Assembly: GCF_014284175.1 (NCBI RefSeq)
Contig: NZ_JACOGA010000001.1
Coordinates: 248,001-312,000 of the forward strand
DNA length: 64,000 bases
Direction of reading: 5' to 3'
Source of the DNA: Affinundibacterium flavidum
GTDB lineage: Bacteria > Pseudomonadota > Gammaproteobacteria > Burkholderiales > Burkholderiaceae_D
The notes under the pieces are model-generated. The model was not told the DNA's origin and did not search any database. It saw only the letters and a list, made by a program, of their open reading frames with translations. Shown piece by piece: positions 18,581 to 27,704 of this stretch (position 1 is the first letter of the stretch; each line of letters begins with the position of its first letter). The position numbers were made by a program, and so were the translations under genes.

Positions 18581-18607
18581 AAGCCATGAGTCCTTCATGG
18601 CTTTTTT
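18581..18607 (+). terminator. Rho-independent terminator
   Basis: AAGCCATGA (18581-18589) and TCATGGCTT (18595-18603) form a perfect 9-bp stem with a 5-base loop, followed by a T-run. It ends the hglS-dehydrogenase transcript. Confidence 0.85.
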
Positions 18608-18762
18608 ACGTCCCAGCATTTGTTCACTTTGTATTAGTCCGCTTTCTATCAATTCAGTTTTCTGGAACTTCCGCTGTCCGTCCCGGCTCATAGCAGCTAT
18701 GATGCCGATTTTCGTTTGAATTTGATTTGACTCTGTAACGCTCAAAACTAAGAAAGACAGAC

Positions 18763-19875
18763 ATGAAGCTGACAACCATCGCCTTAAGTTCCGCACTCCT
18801 ATTCACCCCATTGCTGACTAATGCACAGCAAGCGACTATGACTACTCAGGGTGCGGCGAAGAAGGTCTTCACTATTACCAATGAAGCACAGCGCACAGCA
18901 GCAAAAAATCAAGCCCGCACCAATACATGCTGGAACTTCGCGACTGCATCTTTCATGGAAAGCGAAGTCGCACGTCAAGGTGGCAAATTGTTAGAGTTGT
19001 CAGAAGTGTTTGGTGTGCGTTATGCCTATCCTCTCAAAGCAGATTCTTACATCCGCGCGCAAGGTCGGGCGAATTTTTGGGAAGGTGGCAATAACCATGA
19101 TGCGATGGAGATGTTACGTCGCTACGGTGCGGTGCCGAAAGTCAATTACACTGGCTTGAAAGAGGGCGAAACAACTTTAGATCACGCTGAACTAGCCGCG
19201 GTGACCAAATCTTTCTTAGACGCAGTGATCAAGATTGGACGTCCAAGTAAGTCATGGCGTTCGGCGTTTGACGGAATTTTGGATGCCTATATTGGTACGC
19301 CACCAGCGAATTTTATGTTTGAAGGCAAGCTTTACACACCGCAAACATTCCGTGATCAGGTGCTAAAACTTAATCCTGATGATTACGTGGAAATTACCAG
19401 CTTTAGTCATCATCCATTCTACCAACGTATGCGCTTAGAGATTCCTGATAATTGGGCGCATGATAGCCGTTATGTAAACGTGCCCTTGGATGATATGGAA
19501 AGAATTATGACGAATGCCTTAAGTAAAGGCTACACGATCTCTTGGGGCGGCGATACCAGTGAAAAAGGCTTTAACGTGAAAGAGGGTTACGCCTTACTGG
19601 AAGATGAAGCGAAAGAAATCACGCAAGCAAGCCGACAAGATGCTTTTGATGACTGGCGTAGTACCGACGATCACAGTATGCATATCGTGGGTTTGAGTAA
19701 GGATGAAAAAGGTAATCAGTTCTTCTTGACCAAGAACAGTTATGGCACGAATAGCGGTCCTTTCGATGGGCATTTGCACATGAGCAAAAACTATATTCGT
19801 ATGAAGACGATTTATTTCATGGTACATAAAGATGCCATTCCAGCGGATATTCGCAGTAAGGCGGGCATTAAGTAA
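18763..19875 (+). CDS. Exported C1 family cysteine peptidase (bleomycin hydrolase-like)
   Basis: This 370-residue protein has a clear signal peptide (cleavage after NA at about residue 21). The papain-type catalytic set is visible: Gln50 six residues before Cys56 in NTCWNFAT, a histidine in DDHSMHIVG and an asparagine in TKNSYGT. The spacing GGNNHDAMEMLRRYGAVP resembles the C1B/aminopeptidase C branch. Bleomycin hydrolases are normally cytoplasmic hexamers of about 450 residues, so an exported shorter form is less usual. Its substrate is unknown. The gene stands alone after a terminator. Confidence 0.8.
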   Translation: MKLTTIALSSALLFTPLLTNAQQATMTTQGAAKKVFTITNEAQRTAAKNQARTNTCWNFATASFMESEVARQGGKLLELSEVFGVRYAYPLKADSYIRAQGRANFWEGGNNHDAMEMLRRYGAVPKVNYTGLKEGETTLDHAELAAVTKSFLDAVIKIGRPSKSWRSAFDGILDAYIGTPPANFMFEGKLYTPQTFRDQVLKLNPDDYVEITSFSHHPFYQRMRLEIPDNWAHDSRYVNVPLDDMERIMTNALSKGYTISWGGDTSEKGFNVKEGYALLEDEAKEITQASRQDAFDDWRSTDDHSMHIVGLSKDEKGNQFFLTKNSYGTNSGPFDGHLHMSKNYIRMKTIYFMVHKDAIPADIRSKAGIK

Positions 19876-19900
19876 ACTTGCTGAGAGTGCTTGGAAATGT

Positions 19901-19930
19901 CTGAGAATGTTTGAGAATGTCTGAAAAAAG
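19901..19930 (+). repeat. Short 10-bp tandem repeat
   Basis: CTGAGAATGT, TTGAGAATGT and CTGAAAAAAG follow each other just downstream of the peptidase gene, a three-fold imperfect 10-bp direct repeat. No function is evident. Confidence 0.4.
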
Positions 19931-20011
19931 AGGAATGTCAACCACGTACGTGCCTCGCTCATTGTGGATAAAGATTCGAACTGTTTAATTTGCGCCAGTG
20001 TCGAATTGGAT

Positions 20012-20040
20012 TTGCCGAGGTTGCAGCAGTCTTATAGTAT
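20012..20040 (+). promoter_or_regulatory. Sigma-70-like promoter for the small lipoprotein gene
   Basis: TTGCCG (20012-20017) and TAGTAT (20035-20040) are spaced by 17 bases, with the lipoprotein start 73 bases further. Four of six and five of six bases match the consensus. Confidence 0.5.
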
Positions 20041-20112
20041 GCGGGGCGATCACAATATTGATCATTACGATCTTTGCAAAACATTCATTAATCTCTTTCA
20101 GGAATTATTAAC

Positions 20113-20313
20113 ATGAAAAAAATCTTTCCCACTCTCGGTATCTTGTTGGTTGCAAGCAGTTTAAGCGCATGTATTTCTGTGAGCGAAAGCAATATGGAAA
20201 GCGGCAAGCAAATTGCGATTATGTCGCAGCAGGCGATTGCAACTTGTGGGCAAGGAAATGTCGATAAAGTAACGACCAATTGCTTTAGCTGCAAATCACA
20301 AGTTGCAAAGTGA
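20113..20313 (+). CDS. Small lipoprotein
   Basis: This 66-residue protein has a lipoprotein signal peptide with a lipobox SLSAC, the modified cysteine being residue 20. The mature part is only 46 residues and has three further cysteines (TCGQGN, NCFSCKS), so disulfides or a metal site are possible. It starts after TTTCAGGAATTATTAAC, a reasonable ribosome site, and ends just before a strong terminator. I do not recognise the family. It is a single-gene unit between the peptidase and an unrelated membrane protein. Confidence 0.75.
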   Translation: MKKIFPTLGILLVASSLSACISVSESNMESGKQIAIMSQQAIATCGQGNVDKVTTNCFSCKSQVAK

Positions 20314-20334
20314 GTCGATAGAAAAGTACACTAA

Positions 20335-20363
20335 GGGCACCAGAATTCTGGTGCTCTTTTTTT
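20335..20363 (+). terminator. Rho-independent terminator
   Basis: The arms GGGCACCAGAA (20335-20345) and TTCTGGTGCTC (20346-20356) pair almost perfectly (one G-U), followed by seven T. It ends the lipoprotein transcript only 14 bases before the next start codon. Confidence 0.88.
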
Positions 20364-20376
20364 AGGTGTAAGAAAA

Positions 20377-20940
20377 ATGTCAAAGAACTTGATGGTCGAT
20401 GCGAATTATCGTTTTATCGCCGCATATAACGAGGTCAATGCCCGTATCAGTCAACGTCAACAGGCGCTGGCTCTGTACGTGAGTCTGGTTGTTAGTTTGT
20501 TGGCGGCCTTGGTGGCATTGAAGTCGACCGACGGTAAAAGCGAAGCACCGATAGAGTGGCTGATGCTGGGTTTTCCGGTCGCATCATTGAGTTTGGTTTT
20601 TCTCAACTATAAAGCGGAGCGGGCGATCACGAACTTACGACGTTTTTTATCGGCGCTAGAGCAACTCGATAATGCGCACGATATTTTACCTAGCTATAAC
20701 ACGCATCAAAAATGGGCTATAGACGCAAACAAAGCCCGTCGCTTTCACGATTATGCAACCGCAGTGCTGATCGCTGGCGGTAATCTGATAGGCCTAGGTG
20801 CAGTCGTCAAGATTTACCCGCACCGCTTCGTCGATAGCTCGATTGCTTTGTGGATTTCGATCGCGATTGCCATTATCTCGGTGTTAGCAACGCTACTAAG
20901 CCCGCAGTGGGGTTTTACGCCGGAAGATCATAAAGTTTGA
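20377..20940 (+). CDS. Membrane protein of unknown function
   Basis: This 187-residue protein has four likely membrane helices in two pairs (about residues 30-50, 62-80, 130-148 and 155-177), with charged segments between them. The N-terminal 27 residues and the loop at 80-125 are rich in Arg, Lys, Asn and Gln and are probably cytoplasmic. I do not recognise the family. The two helical hairpins around a soluble loop resemble small membrane effectors or sensors such as SLATT-type proteins, but this is only a resemblance. The start is preceded by TAGGTG. The gene starts right behind a terminator, so its promoter must overlap that hairpin or transcription must read through. Confidence 0.7.
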   Translation: MSKNLMVDANYRFIAAYNEVNARISQRQQALALYVSLVVSLLAALVALKSTDGKSEAPIEWLMLGFPVASLSLVFLNYKAERAITNLRRFLSALEQLDNAHDILPSYNTHQKWAIDANKARRFHDYATAVLIAGGNLIGLGAVVKIYPHRFVDSSIALWISIAIAIISVLATLLSPQWGFTPEDHKV

Positions 20941-20992
20941 GCTTAAGTTGAGCTTATGTTGAGCTCATGTTGATCTTGCGTTGAGCATGCGT

Positions 20993-21547
20993 TCATTCGG
21001 CACTGAGAATTTCCGCGGTTGTACGCACCGTACAAAATTCTCCATCTAAGCTACAGAGATGTATTTGATGAATATCTTCCGCTAAAAATAACTTACCATC
21101 TGCGCGTCGCCGGTCAAATGTGGCGCAGGCGTCGCTGACTAGATAAGTCGTAAATCCTAAATTCCCTGCCATGCGTGTTGTGGTTGAAACACAGTGATCG
21201 GTACTGATACCAACAATCACCAAACGATCAATTTTCTGTTGATGTAAATAATCTTCCAAGCCCGTGCCGATAAGGGCACTGTTCACGGACTTCGTAAATT
21301 CTTTTTCGCCTGTGATCGGCATGGCTTCGGTTTTGTAGGCAACGCCTAGATGACTTGGATGCAAAGTAGAAGCAGCATGTACTGAAAAATGACGTATATG
21401 TATGACGGGCATTTGCCGCGCACGCCAATGCCCTAGCAGGCTGGCAATGTTTTGTTCGGCTTGAGGATTATTGCGTGCACCCCAGGATGGATGATCGAAA
21501 GCTTGTTGTACGTCGACAAGGAGCAGGGCAGTATGTTTTGTTTGCAT
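20993..21547 (-). CDS. Isochorismatase-like cysteine hydrolase
   Basis: This 184-residue single-domain protein has the catalytic triad of the family: Asp12 in LLLVDVQQAF, Lys86 in FTKSVNSAL and Cys119 in GISTDHCVSTTTR, the last preceded by the usual cis-peptide region. The family includes nicotinamidases and other amide or imide hydrolases, and the exact substrate is not readable. It is cytoplasmic. The GlxA-type regulator gene lies 60 bases upstream on the same strand, and the two are often neighbours in proteobacteria, so joint regulation is likely. Confidence 0.87.
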   Translation of the reverse strand: MQTKHTALLLVDVQQAFDHPSWGARNNPQAEQNIASLLGHWRARQMPVIHIRHFSVHAASTLHPSHLGVAYKTEAMPITGEKEFTKSVNSALIGTGLEDYLHQQKIDRLVIVGISTDHCVSTTTRMAGNLGFTTYLVSDACATFDRRRADGKLFLAEDIHQIHLCSLDGEFCTVRTTAEILSAE

Positions 21548-21607
21548 GGCGGATGACTCTGAAGGTAGGTGAGTGAGATTGCGGCTGTGGATACGACTAG
21601 GATTGAA

Positions 21608-22558
21608 TTAAGTCAGATAGTTAGACGGTGATGAGTGGTAAGTCGCTTGCCAGAGACGTCTAAATTGGCGGCTAGAGCCAAAGCCAGCAGCCTCGGCGAT
21701 ACGCTCTATCGACCAGTTGGTTTGACGCAAAAATTGATCGGCGAGACTTAAGCGCAATCCAGTCAAATAATCGAGTATGGACGTATTCGTATGCAATTTG
21801 AACAGGCGCGTCAGGTGACGGGTGCTTGTGCAAGCATGTGCTGCAAGTTCCTCTAGATTCCATGGGTGGGCAGGATTCTTACTGATCAAATCTTGTATCC
21901 GGTGCACAATTGGGTGTAGATGATTGCGATGTTGCAACCATGGCGACAACTGCACATCGTTGCCGCTGCGACGAAGGTAGATCACCATCGCACGCGCCAC
22001 TTCCATCGCAATTTGTGGTGAACATAATTGAGCGATTAAGTACAGACTTAAATCGATACCCGCGGTAACGCCAGCGCTAGTTAAGATTGGGCCGTCTTCT
22101 ACAAAAATCCGATTATCTTCAACGCGTATGCTGGAATCAATTTTCGCCAGATCAAGGCAATGACTATGATGTGTCGTCGCACTTTTGTTTTTCAATAAGC
22201 CAGCGTGTGCGGCAAGTAAAGCGCCAGCGCAAACACAGGCGACGCGTTGATTGCTGATGGTCTTTTTCAACCATCGTATGGACTGAAGTGCCGAAGGTGT
22301 ATCTGCATCAAATTGATCGCACAGGGTACCAGGGATTACCACCAAAGCGTCGTCTTCTATATTCTCTGGCAACGCGGATAAGTTGTTGAGTGATAGACCA
22401 ATCGAACTGTTTACGCTGGGCGACGGGCTGATGTAGTGCAGCACAAAATGTGTTTTGCCTAGCCGACGATTTGCGAACAAGAAGGCGTCTGCTGGGCCTG
22501 CCAGATCAATTAATAAGGTATCTGGCAGCAGTAGAAAATAGATGACTTGTGTTTTCAT
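21608..22558 (-). CDS. GlxA-family AraC-type transcriptional regulator
   Basis: This 316-residue regulator has an N-terminal DJ-1/PfpI-like domain (VIYFLLLPDTLLIDLAGPAD at the start, a possible nucleophile-elbow region VACVCAGALLAAHAGLL near residue 108). Its C-terminal AraC double helix-turn-helix has ELAAHACTSTRHLTRLFK and IAEAAGFGSSRQFRRLWQ. Such proteins sense small metabolites and activate nearby genes. It lies directly upstream of the isochorismatase-like gene, its most likely target. Confidence 0.9.
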   Translation of the reverse strand: MKTQVIYFLLLPDTLLIDLAGPADAFLFANRRLGKTHFVLHYISPSPSVNSSIGLSLNNLSALPENIEDDALVVIPGTLCDQFDADTPSALQSIRWLKKTISNQRVACVCAGALLAAHAGLLKNKSATTHHSHCLDLAKIDSSIRVEDNRIFVEDGPILTSAGVTAGIDLSLYLIAQLCSPQIAMEVARAMVIYLRRSGNDVQLSPWLQHRNHLHPIVHRIQDLISKNPAHPWNLEELAAHACTSTRHLTRLFKLHTNTSILDYLTGLRLSLADQFLRQTNWSIERIAEAAGFGSSRQFRRLWQATYHSSPSNYLT

Positions 22559-22611
22559 ATGAAAACTCTTGAAGTGGTGATGCGCTGATGGCTGAATAAT
22601 TTTTGAAAGCT

Positions 22612-22908
22612 TTAATTTACAACAGATTTTGTTGTGAGGAGATGTAAGTGTTTTGCGACGTCGACAGGTCGAAACCGGCGTGTCGTACTGGCAGGATAAT
22701 GATCGAGGTCATTGTCGTTTCTACCGTGTTTTGCAGGCCGAATTGGTCGTTGCGTAAAATGTCCTGCGCAATTGGGGCAAACTGACTGCAGCACATGTTT
22801 GACGCAATCGAGACAAAATGTACATTCGAATGAGCAGATCATCGCATCTTCTGCATCGGGTGCTAAGTCTTTATCGCAGTGTTCGCAATTGGGGCGTAGT
22901 TCTAGCAT
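22612..22908 (-). CDS. DUF1272 small zinc-ribbon-like protein
   Basis: This 98-residue protein starts MLELRPNCEHCDKDLAPDA and carries further cysteines in MICSFECTFCLDCV and VCPNCAGHF. That cysteine pattern is typical of DUF1272 and suggests two zinc sites. The start is supported by a strong AGGAGGT on the minus strand. The function of the family is not known. It stands alone, 50 bases upstream of the GlxA-type gene. Confidence 0.85.
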   Translation of the reverse strand: MLELRPNCEHCDKDLAPDAEDAMICSFECTFCLDCVKHVLQSVCPNCAGHFTQRPIRPAKHGRNDNDLDHYPASTTRRFRPVDVAKHLHLLTTKSVVN

Positions 22909-23093
22909 GCTTACCTCCTAGAGTTGGAGAAGTCAGCAAAGGTGTGAACTTGTTTGACTTCAGAATAGGTGTAAGCTTACCACGGTGCCTAGGCGTGAAA
23001 AGACCTGGATGTGACGAGATTCGGTCATTTCAGGACATTCTAATATTGTGCAATGCTCGGGATTATTTTGGTTTATTTGGGCTTATTCGGGTC

Positions 23094-24008
23094 TCAAACC
23101 AAAACTTTGCGACGAACAGCATCTATCCAGCGCTGGCCAAACACATTAAAAACCAGACCCGCCATCACGACCAGCGCGCCGACGATTTGTGTCGTGTTTA
23201 AAGATTCATCCAACAGCAGCCAAGCTGAGGATAGTCCGACCACAGGCACTAATAGCGTTAGAGGCGCAACCACATGGGTGGGGAGCGCTGCTAGCAGTTT
23301 CCCCCATAGGGTATAGCCGATCAAACTAGCAGCACCCGATAAATATAAAATCGCTAGCACGGCACTCATACTGATGTGCGTAAGGCTATGCCATACGACT
23401 GCCGCGCCATCCAACATGCACGATAAAGCGACAAAGGGAATGATAGGCAGTAGTGCACTCCAAGCGACCAAGCTGAGCATATCGACAGAGCCGATTTTTT
23501 TGCTCACCACATTGCCACACGCCCACGACAAGGCCGCACACAAGGTCAATCCAAATCCAGCCAGACTGACTTGGCTAGCACTAGCGCTGATGCTGGCACT
23601 ACCGAGCAATACCAAACCTAGGCTGGCAATCAGCATGCCGATGACGTTGCTGGTCTTTAACTTGTCGCCAAAGATCAAAGCGGAGAGGCCTACCGTAAAG
23701 AAAGCCTGCGCTTGCAATACTAAAGATGCTAAACCTGCAGGCATACCAACCGCGATTGCCGAAAATAAGAAAGCGAACTGACCAAAGCTGATCGTCGCGG
23801 CATAAGCGATCAGCCATTTCAATTCGACCTTGGGTTTCGCTAAAAAGAAGATCGCAGGGAAGGCAACAAACATAAAACGTAAAGCCGCTAATAAAAGTGG
23901 CGGGATACCTTTTAGGCCAATTTTGATCACCACAAAATTCATGCCCCACAGTACGATGACAATCAGGGCGGTAATGACATGATGTGACTTCATTTGGCTG
24001 TGTGACAT
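23094..24008 (-). CDS. EamA family (DMT superfamily) transporter
   Basis: This 304-residue protein has ten hydrophobic helices arranged as two EamA repeats. The first begins IVIVLWGMNFVVIKIGLKGI and the second AALSWACGNVVSKKIGSVD. Drug/metabolite transporters of this type export amino acids or other small metabolites; the YdeD-like members export O-acetylserine and cysteine. Substrate and regulation cannot be read here. No neighbour on the same strand is close. Confidence 0.85.
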   Translation of the reverse strand: MSHSQMKSHHVITALIVIVLWGMNFVVIKIGLKGIPPLLLAALRFMFVAFPAIFFLAKPKVELKWLIAYAATISFGQFAFLFSAIAVGMPAGLASLVLQAQAFFTVGLSALIFGDKLKTSNVIGMLIASLGLVLLGSASISASASQVSLAGFGLTLCAALSWACGNVVSKKIGSVDMLSLVAWSALLPIIPFVALSCMLDGAAVVWHSLTHISMSAVLAILYLSGAASLIGYTLWGKLLAALPTHVVAPLTLLVPVVGLSSAWLLLDESLNTTQIVGALVVMAGLVFNVFGQRWIDAVRRKVLV

Positions 24009-24331
24009 TTTGCGTGCTTTATCAGTAATGACTTGATGTGCAAGTCAGATTGGTCGGGTCGGTCGAATGGCTAGATTGAAGACTTGCCTACTTACGATGA
24101 ACGCAGAAAGCTTATCATAGAGTCAGAAATAGCATATTTTGTCAGCGACAAATTGGGTGATGGCTTGTGACCAATGGAACCGTATATTTTATCGCCGTGT
24201 TACAGTTAATTGATTTGAAATTGTCAGAGTCATGAAGTGGCGGGACGGTAGTCTTAGAAGATGCGTCTTAGAAGATGCAGCTGATTTCCCAGTTGCCGTT
24301 TTTCAATAGAGAGAATCGTGAGATATCAAGT
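24009..24331. other. Divergent intergenic region, no gene seen
   Basis: About 320 bases lie between the EamA gene (minus) and the TatD gene (plus). There is a short direct repeat CTTAGAAGATGC twice near 24253-24278, but no ORF, RNA or clear promoter. Confidence 0.35.
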
Positions 24332-25150
24332 ATGTGGATAGATAGTCATTGTCACCTAGATGCTAGTGAATTTGCCGGGCAATCTCTCGCATTGGCGGAT
24401 GAAGCTGCGCGCATGGGAGTGTCAGCAATTGTGATTCCAGCTGTGCACCGCACTAACTTTGCCGTGGTCGCGCAGCTTGCCGCGCAAAGGACGGATTGTT
24501 TCTTTGCGCTGGGAATCCATCCTATGTATGTAGCCACATCACAGGAAGATGATCTAGCCTTCTTAAGAACCGAAATTGGCCGCTTATTGGCCGACCCTGT
24601 ACACGGGCAGCGCTTGGTTGCAGTAGGTGAAATCGGACTCGATTATTTTGTGCCAGCATTGTGTGAGTCACCGTTGAAAGAAAAGCAGGAATATTTCTAC
24701 AGTGAACAATTGAAAATCGCGCGCGATTTTGATTTGCCAGTATTGCTGCATGTGCGAAAATCACAAGATAAAATATTAAAACAATTGCGCAGAATAGTTG
24801 TGCCTGGTGGAATCGCTCATGCTTTCAATGGCAGCGTACAGCAGGCGCAGCAATTTATTGATTTGGGATTTAAATTGGGATTTGGTGGGGCAATGACATT
24901 TACCCGTGCTTTACAGATAAGGCGTTTGGCCAGCGATTTGCCGCTTAGTAGTATCGTGTTGGAAACTGACGCGCCAGATATCGCACCACGTTGGTGTCAT
25001 CCCGGCATTAATTCCCCGGGTGAATTAGTTCAAATCGGCCATGAACTTGCCAGTCTGCGTGGTTTGGGTCACTCTGATACTGCTTTGCAAACAAGTCAAA
25101 ATGTGTTGGCTGTCTTGCCGCGCATGCGTGCACACTTAGTGTTGAGATAA
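24332..25150 (+). CDS. TatD family deoxyribonuclease/metal hydrolase
   Basis: This 272-residue protein is counted from the ATG at 24332, which puts the metal-binding MWIDSHCHLD at the very N-terminus, as in TatD proteins. The frame is open upstream to 24275. Other family motifs are FFALGIHPMYV, AVGEIGLDYFV, LLHVRKSQDKI, HAFNGSVQQAQQF and VLETDAPDIAPR, which supply the remaining metal ligands. The family has DNase and D-aminoacyl-type hydrolase activity. It is followed after 4 bases by comEC, so the two are one operon. Confidence 0.9.
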   Translation: MWIDSHCHLDASEFAGQSLALADEAARMGVSAIVIPAVHRTNFAVVAQLAAQRTDCFFALGIHPMYVATSQEDDLAFLRTEIGRLLADPVHGQRLVAVGEIGLDYFVPALCESPLKEKQEYFYSEQLKIARDFDLPVLLHVRKSQDKILKQLRRIVVPGGIAHAFNGSVQQAQQFIDLGFKLGFGGAMTFTRALQIRRLASDLPLSSIVLETDAPDIAPRWCHPGINSPGELVQIGHELASLRGLGHSDTALQTSQNVLAVLPRMRAHLVLR

Positions 25151-25154
25151 ATTA

Positions 25155-27611
25155 GTGCGTACGGCGATTTTCGGTTTGGTGCTCGGCATCGCCTTGCTAC
25201 AGCAGCAAGCTGCATTATGGGATCTTACTTATTATCTGATCTGCCTCGCCGTACTCGTGAGCGTGAGTGCATTGTTATTCTTTCGGCGTCTCCGTTTTTT
25301 TACTCAAGTTCCCGCAATTTGGTCGCTAGCTTGGTCGATAGGTCTGCACTTTATTCTGGCAGCGAGTATTGGATTTTGTTGGGCGGGGATATTTGCTCAT
25401 CAACATTTACGTCATCAACTGCCAGCCGGATGGGAAGGGCGTGACATTGATGTTATCGGTGTCATTGATAGTTTGCCTGGACAATCTGAGCGCGGTTTAC
25501 AATTTAATTTTCAGGTTGAGAAATATCTTTTGTCCGATGTGAAGACGGATGCATTCCCTCGACGCCTGGCATTGGCATGGTACGAAGAAGCCGACAAAAC
25601 GAGCAAACCACCTGCACTAAAACCAGGGCAACGGTGGCAATTGAAGGTGCGCCTAAAACGACCGCATGGTAACGCCAATCCCTATGGTTTTGATTACGAG
25701 GTATGGTTATTGGAGCAGGGCTTGCGGGCAACTGGCACCGTTCGTAGTAAGCAAAATGACGACCTCAGTGAGAATCAGAAGCTCGATGATTTCGTGCTCA
25801 GCATGAATAATGTGATAGAGCGTACTCGCCATATTTTGCATCAAAGAATATTTCAAGCTTTGCCTGATGCCCATTATGCGGGTGTGTTGAGTGCTTTGGT
25901 AGTTGGTGATCAACGCGATATAGCGCCAGCGGATTGGACGGTATTTAATCGTACTGGAATCGGACATTTGATTTCGATCTCAGGCTTACACATCACAATG
26001 ATCGCTGGATTGTTTGCTGGTTTGCTGCATTTCTTGTGGCGACATTCATTCTTTACAAGTGCACAATTACCTTTGTTGATTCCAGCACAGAAAGTTGCGG
26101 TATTGGCGGGAGTGATTGCTGCTGTGATTTATGTTGCACTGGCTGGTTTTGGGGTGCCAGCACAACGCACACTGTGGATGCTGGTCGTGTTGGCAATGGC
26201 GCTGTGGACTAACAGGGCGTCTGATAGCCTGCAGGTCTTAAGCTTGGCTCTGGCGGTCGTTGTGTTGATCGACCCGTGGGCAGTGCTATGGCCGGGATTT
26301 TGGTTGTCATTTGCGGCGGTCGCATTATTGCTATATGTCAGTGTGGGACGCGGCGTATTGGCGCAAGATGAAGAGATGCAGACAGGTTTTTTTCAGCGAC
26401 TTCGCTTACAGCTCTACCTCGCGGCGCAAACGCAATATGCGATAACGATAGGCTTAGTGCCGCTGACATTGCTGCTTTTCGCACAGATATCCTTGATTAG
26501 CCCATTGGCAAATGCGATTGCCATTCCACTCATTAGTTTTATCGTTACGCCATTGGCGCTTATCGGTAGTGTATTACCGCTGGAACTTGCAGCGCCATGT
26601 TTGCGTATCGCCCATGCCTGTGTCAGTTATTTAGCGCAATTTTTGGAATGGCTTAGTCATAGTTCATTCGCTGTGTGGCAAGCGCCCCTACCAAGTTGGT
26701 GGATGTTTGTTTTGGCGATACTTGGTGTGGCGATGTTGTTGGCACCTCGTGGTATTCCTTTGCGCTATTTGGGGGCGCTATGCTGTTTGCCTATATTTGT
26801 TCAACCTATACAAGCACCAGAACAACATCAGATGCAAGTCACGGTGTTTGATATTGGGCAAGGTGCCGCCGTCTTGATTGAAACGGCCAGGCACAAGATG
26901 CTGTATGACACGGGCCCCGGATTTTCACGGGATGTAAATAGCGGCACCAGAATTTTGCTGCCGTATTTTCAAGCGCGTGGCATTGTGCACTTGGATCAAT
27001 TAATGATTTCACACAGCGACAATGATCATTCTGGTGGTGCGTTGAGCTTGTTGAAAAATCTGAAAATAGATCAATTGTCGTCATCCTTACCAGCCACACA
27101 TCCCATCGTGCGTGCGGCGTCGAAATCGCAACGATGCGAAGCCGGTCAGCGTTGGGAATGGGATGGAGTGCAGTTTGAAATCTTGCATCCGGTTCCGGTC
27201 ATTTACACCAGCGATAAATGGAAGACGAATGCCTTAAGTTGCACTTTAAAAATATCAACTAAAACACACTCTTTGTTATTGGCTGGTGATATTGAGGCGA
27301 TTCAGGAAGATGAGCTGGTGAATAGTATTCCAGATAAACTAGCGGCGAATGTCTTATTGGCACCACATCACGGCAGTGGAACCTCGTCAACCATGCCCTT
27401 TCTACTAGCGGTGAAACCCGAGCTGGCTTTGTTTCAAGTTGGCTATTTGAATCGCTATCACCATCCTAAAGCCGAAGTAATGCAGCGTTATTTGGGGATT
27501 GGAATAAAACCTCTAAGGACAGACACAAGCGGCGCAATCACATTACAATTTGGCAGCGCGATCAACGTGGAAGAATATCGGCGACAACACGCACGTTATT
27601 GGTACCCTTGA
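25155..27611 (+). CDS. comEC: DNA internalization-related competence protein
   Basis: This 818-residue ComEC/Rec2 protein forms the inner-membrane channel for single-stranded DNA in natural transformation. The start is a GTG 4 bases after tatD. The N-terminal DUF4131 part (to about residue 190) is followed by a polytopic competence domain with GDQRDIAPADWTVFNRTGIG and HLISISGLHITMIAG. A C-terminal metallo-beta-lactamase-like domain has MISHSDNDHSGGAL, LLAGDIE and LAPHHGSGTSS. All three expected domains are complete. Together with the upstream pilin-like gene it suggests that natural competence is possible, although the other com/pil genes are elsewhere. Confidence 0.92.
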   Translation: MRTAIFGLVLGIALLQQQAALWDLTYYLICLAVLVSVSALLFFRRLRFFTQVPAIWSLAWSIGLHFILAASIGFCWAGIFAHQHLRHQLPAGWEGRDIDVIGVIDSLPGQSERGLQFNFQVEKYLLSDVKTDAFPRRLALAWYEEADKTSKPPALKPGQRWQLKVRLKRPHGNANPYGFDYEVWLLEQGLRATGTVRSKQNDDLSENQKLDDFVLSMNNVIERTRHILHQRIFQALPDAHYAGVLSALVVGDQRDIAPADWTVFNRTGIGHLISISGLHITMIAGLFAGLLHFLWRHSFFTSAQLPLLIPAQKVAVLAGVIAAVIYVALAGFGVPAQRTLWMLVVLAMALWTNRASDSLQVLSLALAVVVLIDPWAVLWPGFWLSFAAVALLLYVSVGRGVLAQDEEMQTGFFQRLRLQLYLAAQTQYAITIGLVPLTLLLFAQISLISPLANAIAIPLISFIVTPLALIGSVLPLELAAPCLRIAHACVSYLAQFLEWLSHSSFAVWQAPLPSWWMFVLAILGVAMLLAPRGIPLRYLGALCCLPIFVQPIQAPEQHQMQVTVFDIGQGAAVLIETARHKMLYDTGPGFSRDVNSGTRILLPYFQARGIVHLDQLMISHSDNDHSGGALSLLKNLKIDQLSSSLPATHPIVRAASKSQRCEAGQRWEWDGVQFEILHPVPVIYTSDKWKTNALSCTLKISTKTHSLLLAGDIEAIQEDELVNSIPDKLAANVLLAPHHGSGTSSTMPFLLAVKPELALFQVGYLNRYHHPKAEVMQRYLGIGIKPLRTDTSGAITLQFGSAINVEEYRRQHARYWYP

Positions 27612-27704
27612 CCGCACATTTTCATATTGCAACTGCCTTGTCGTGCCGTGCATGATGATCCTTCAGTCTTTGCTTGACTAAACCTAGGTGTTTTCCCGAA
27701 TTTC

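Noticed and set aside
18575..18796. Minus-strand frame between the dehydrogenase and the peptidase genes
   Set aside because: It crosses a clear terminator hairpin and the peptidase start; no family resemblance.
22818..23316. Plus-strand frames opposite DUF1272 and the EamA gene
   Set aside because: They are antisense to genes with recognised motifs, and have no ribosome sites.
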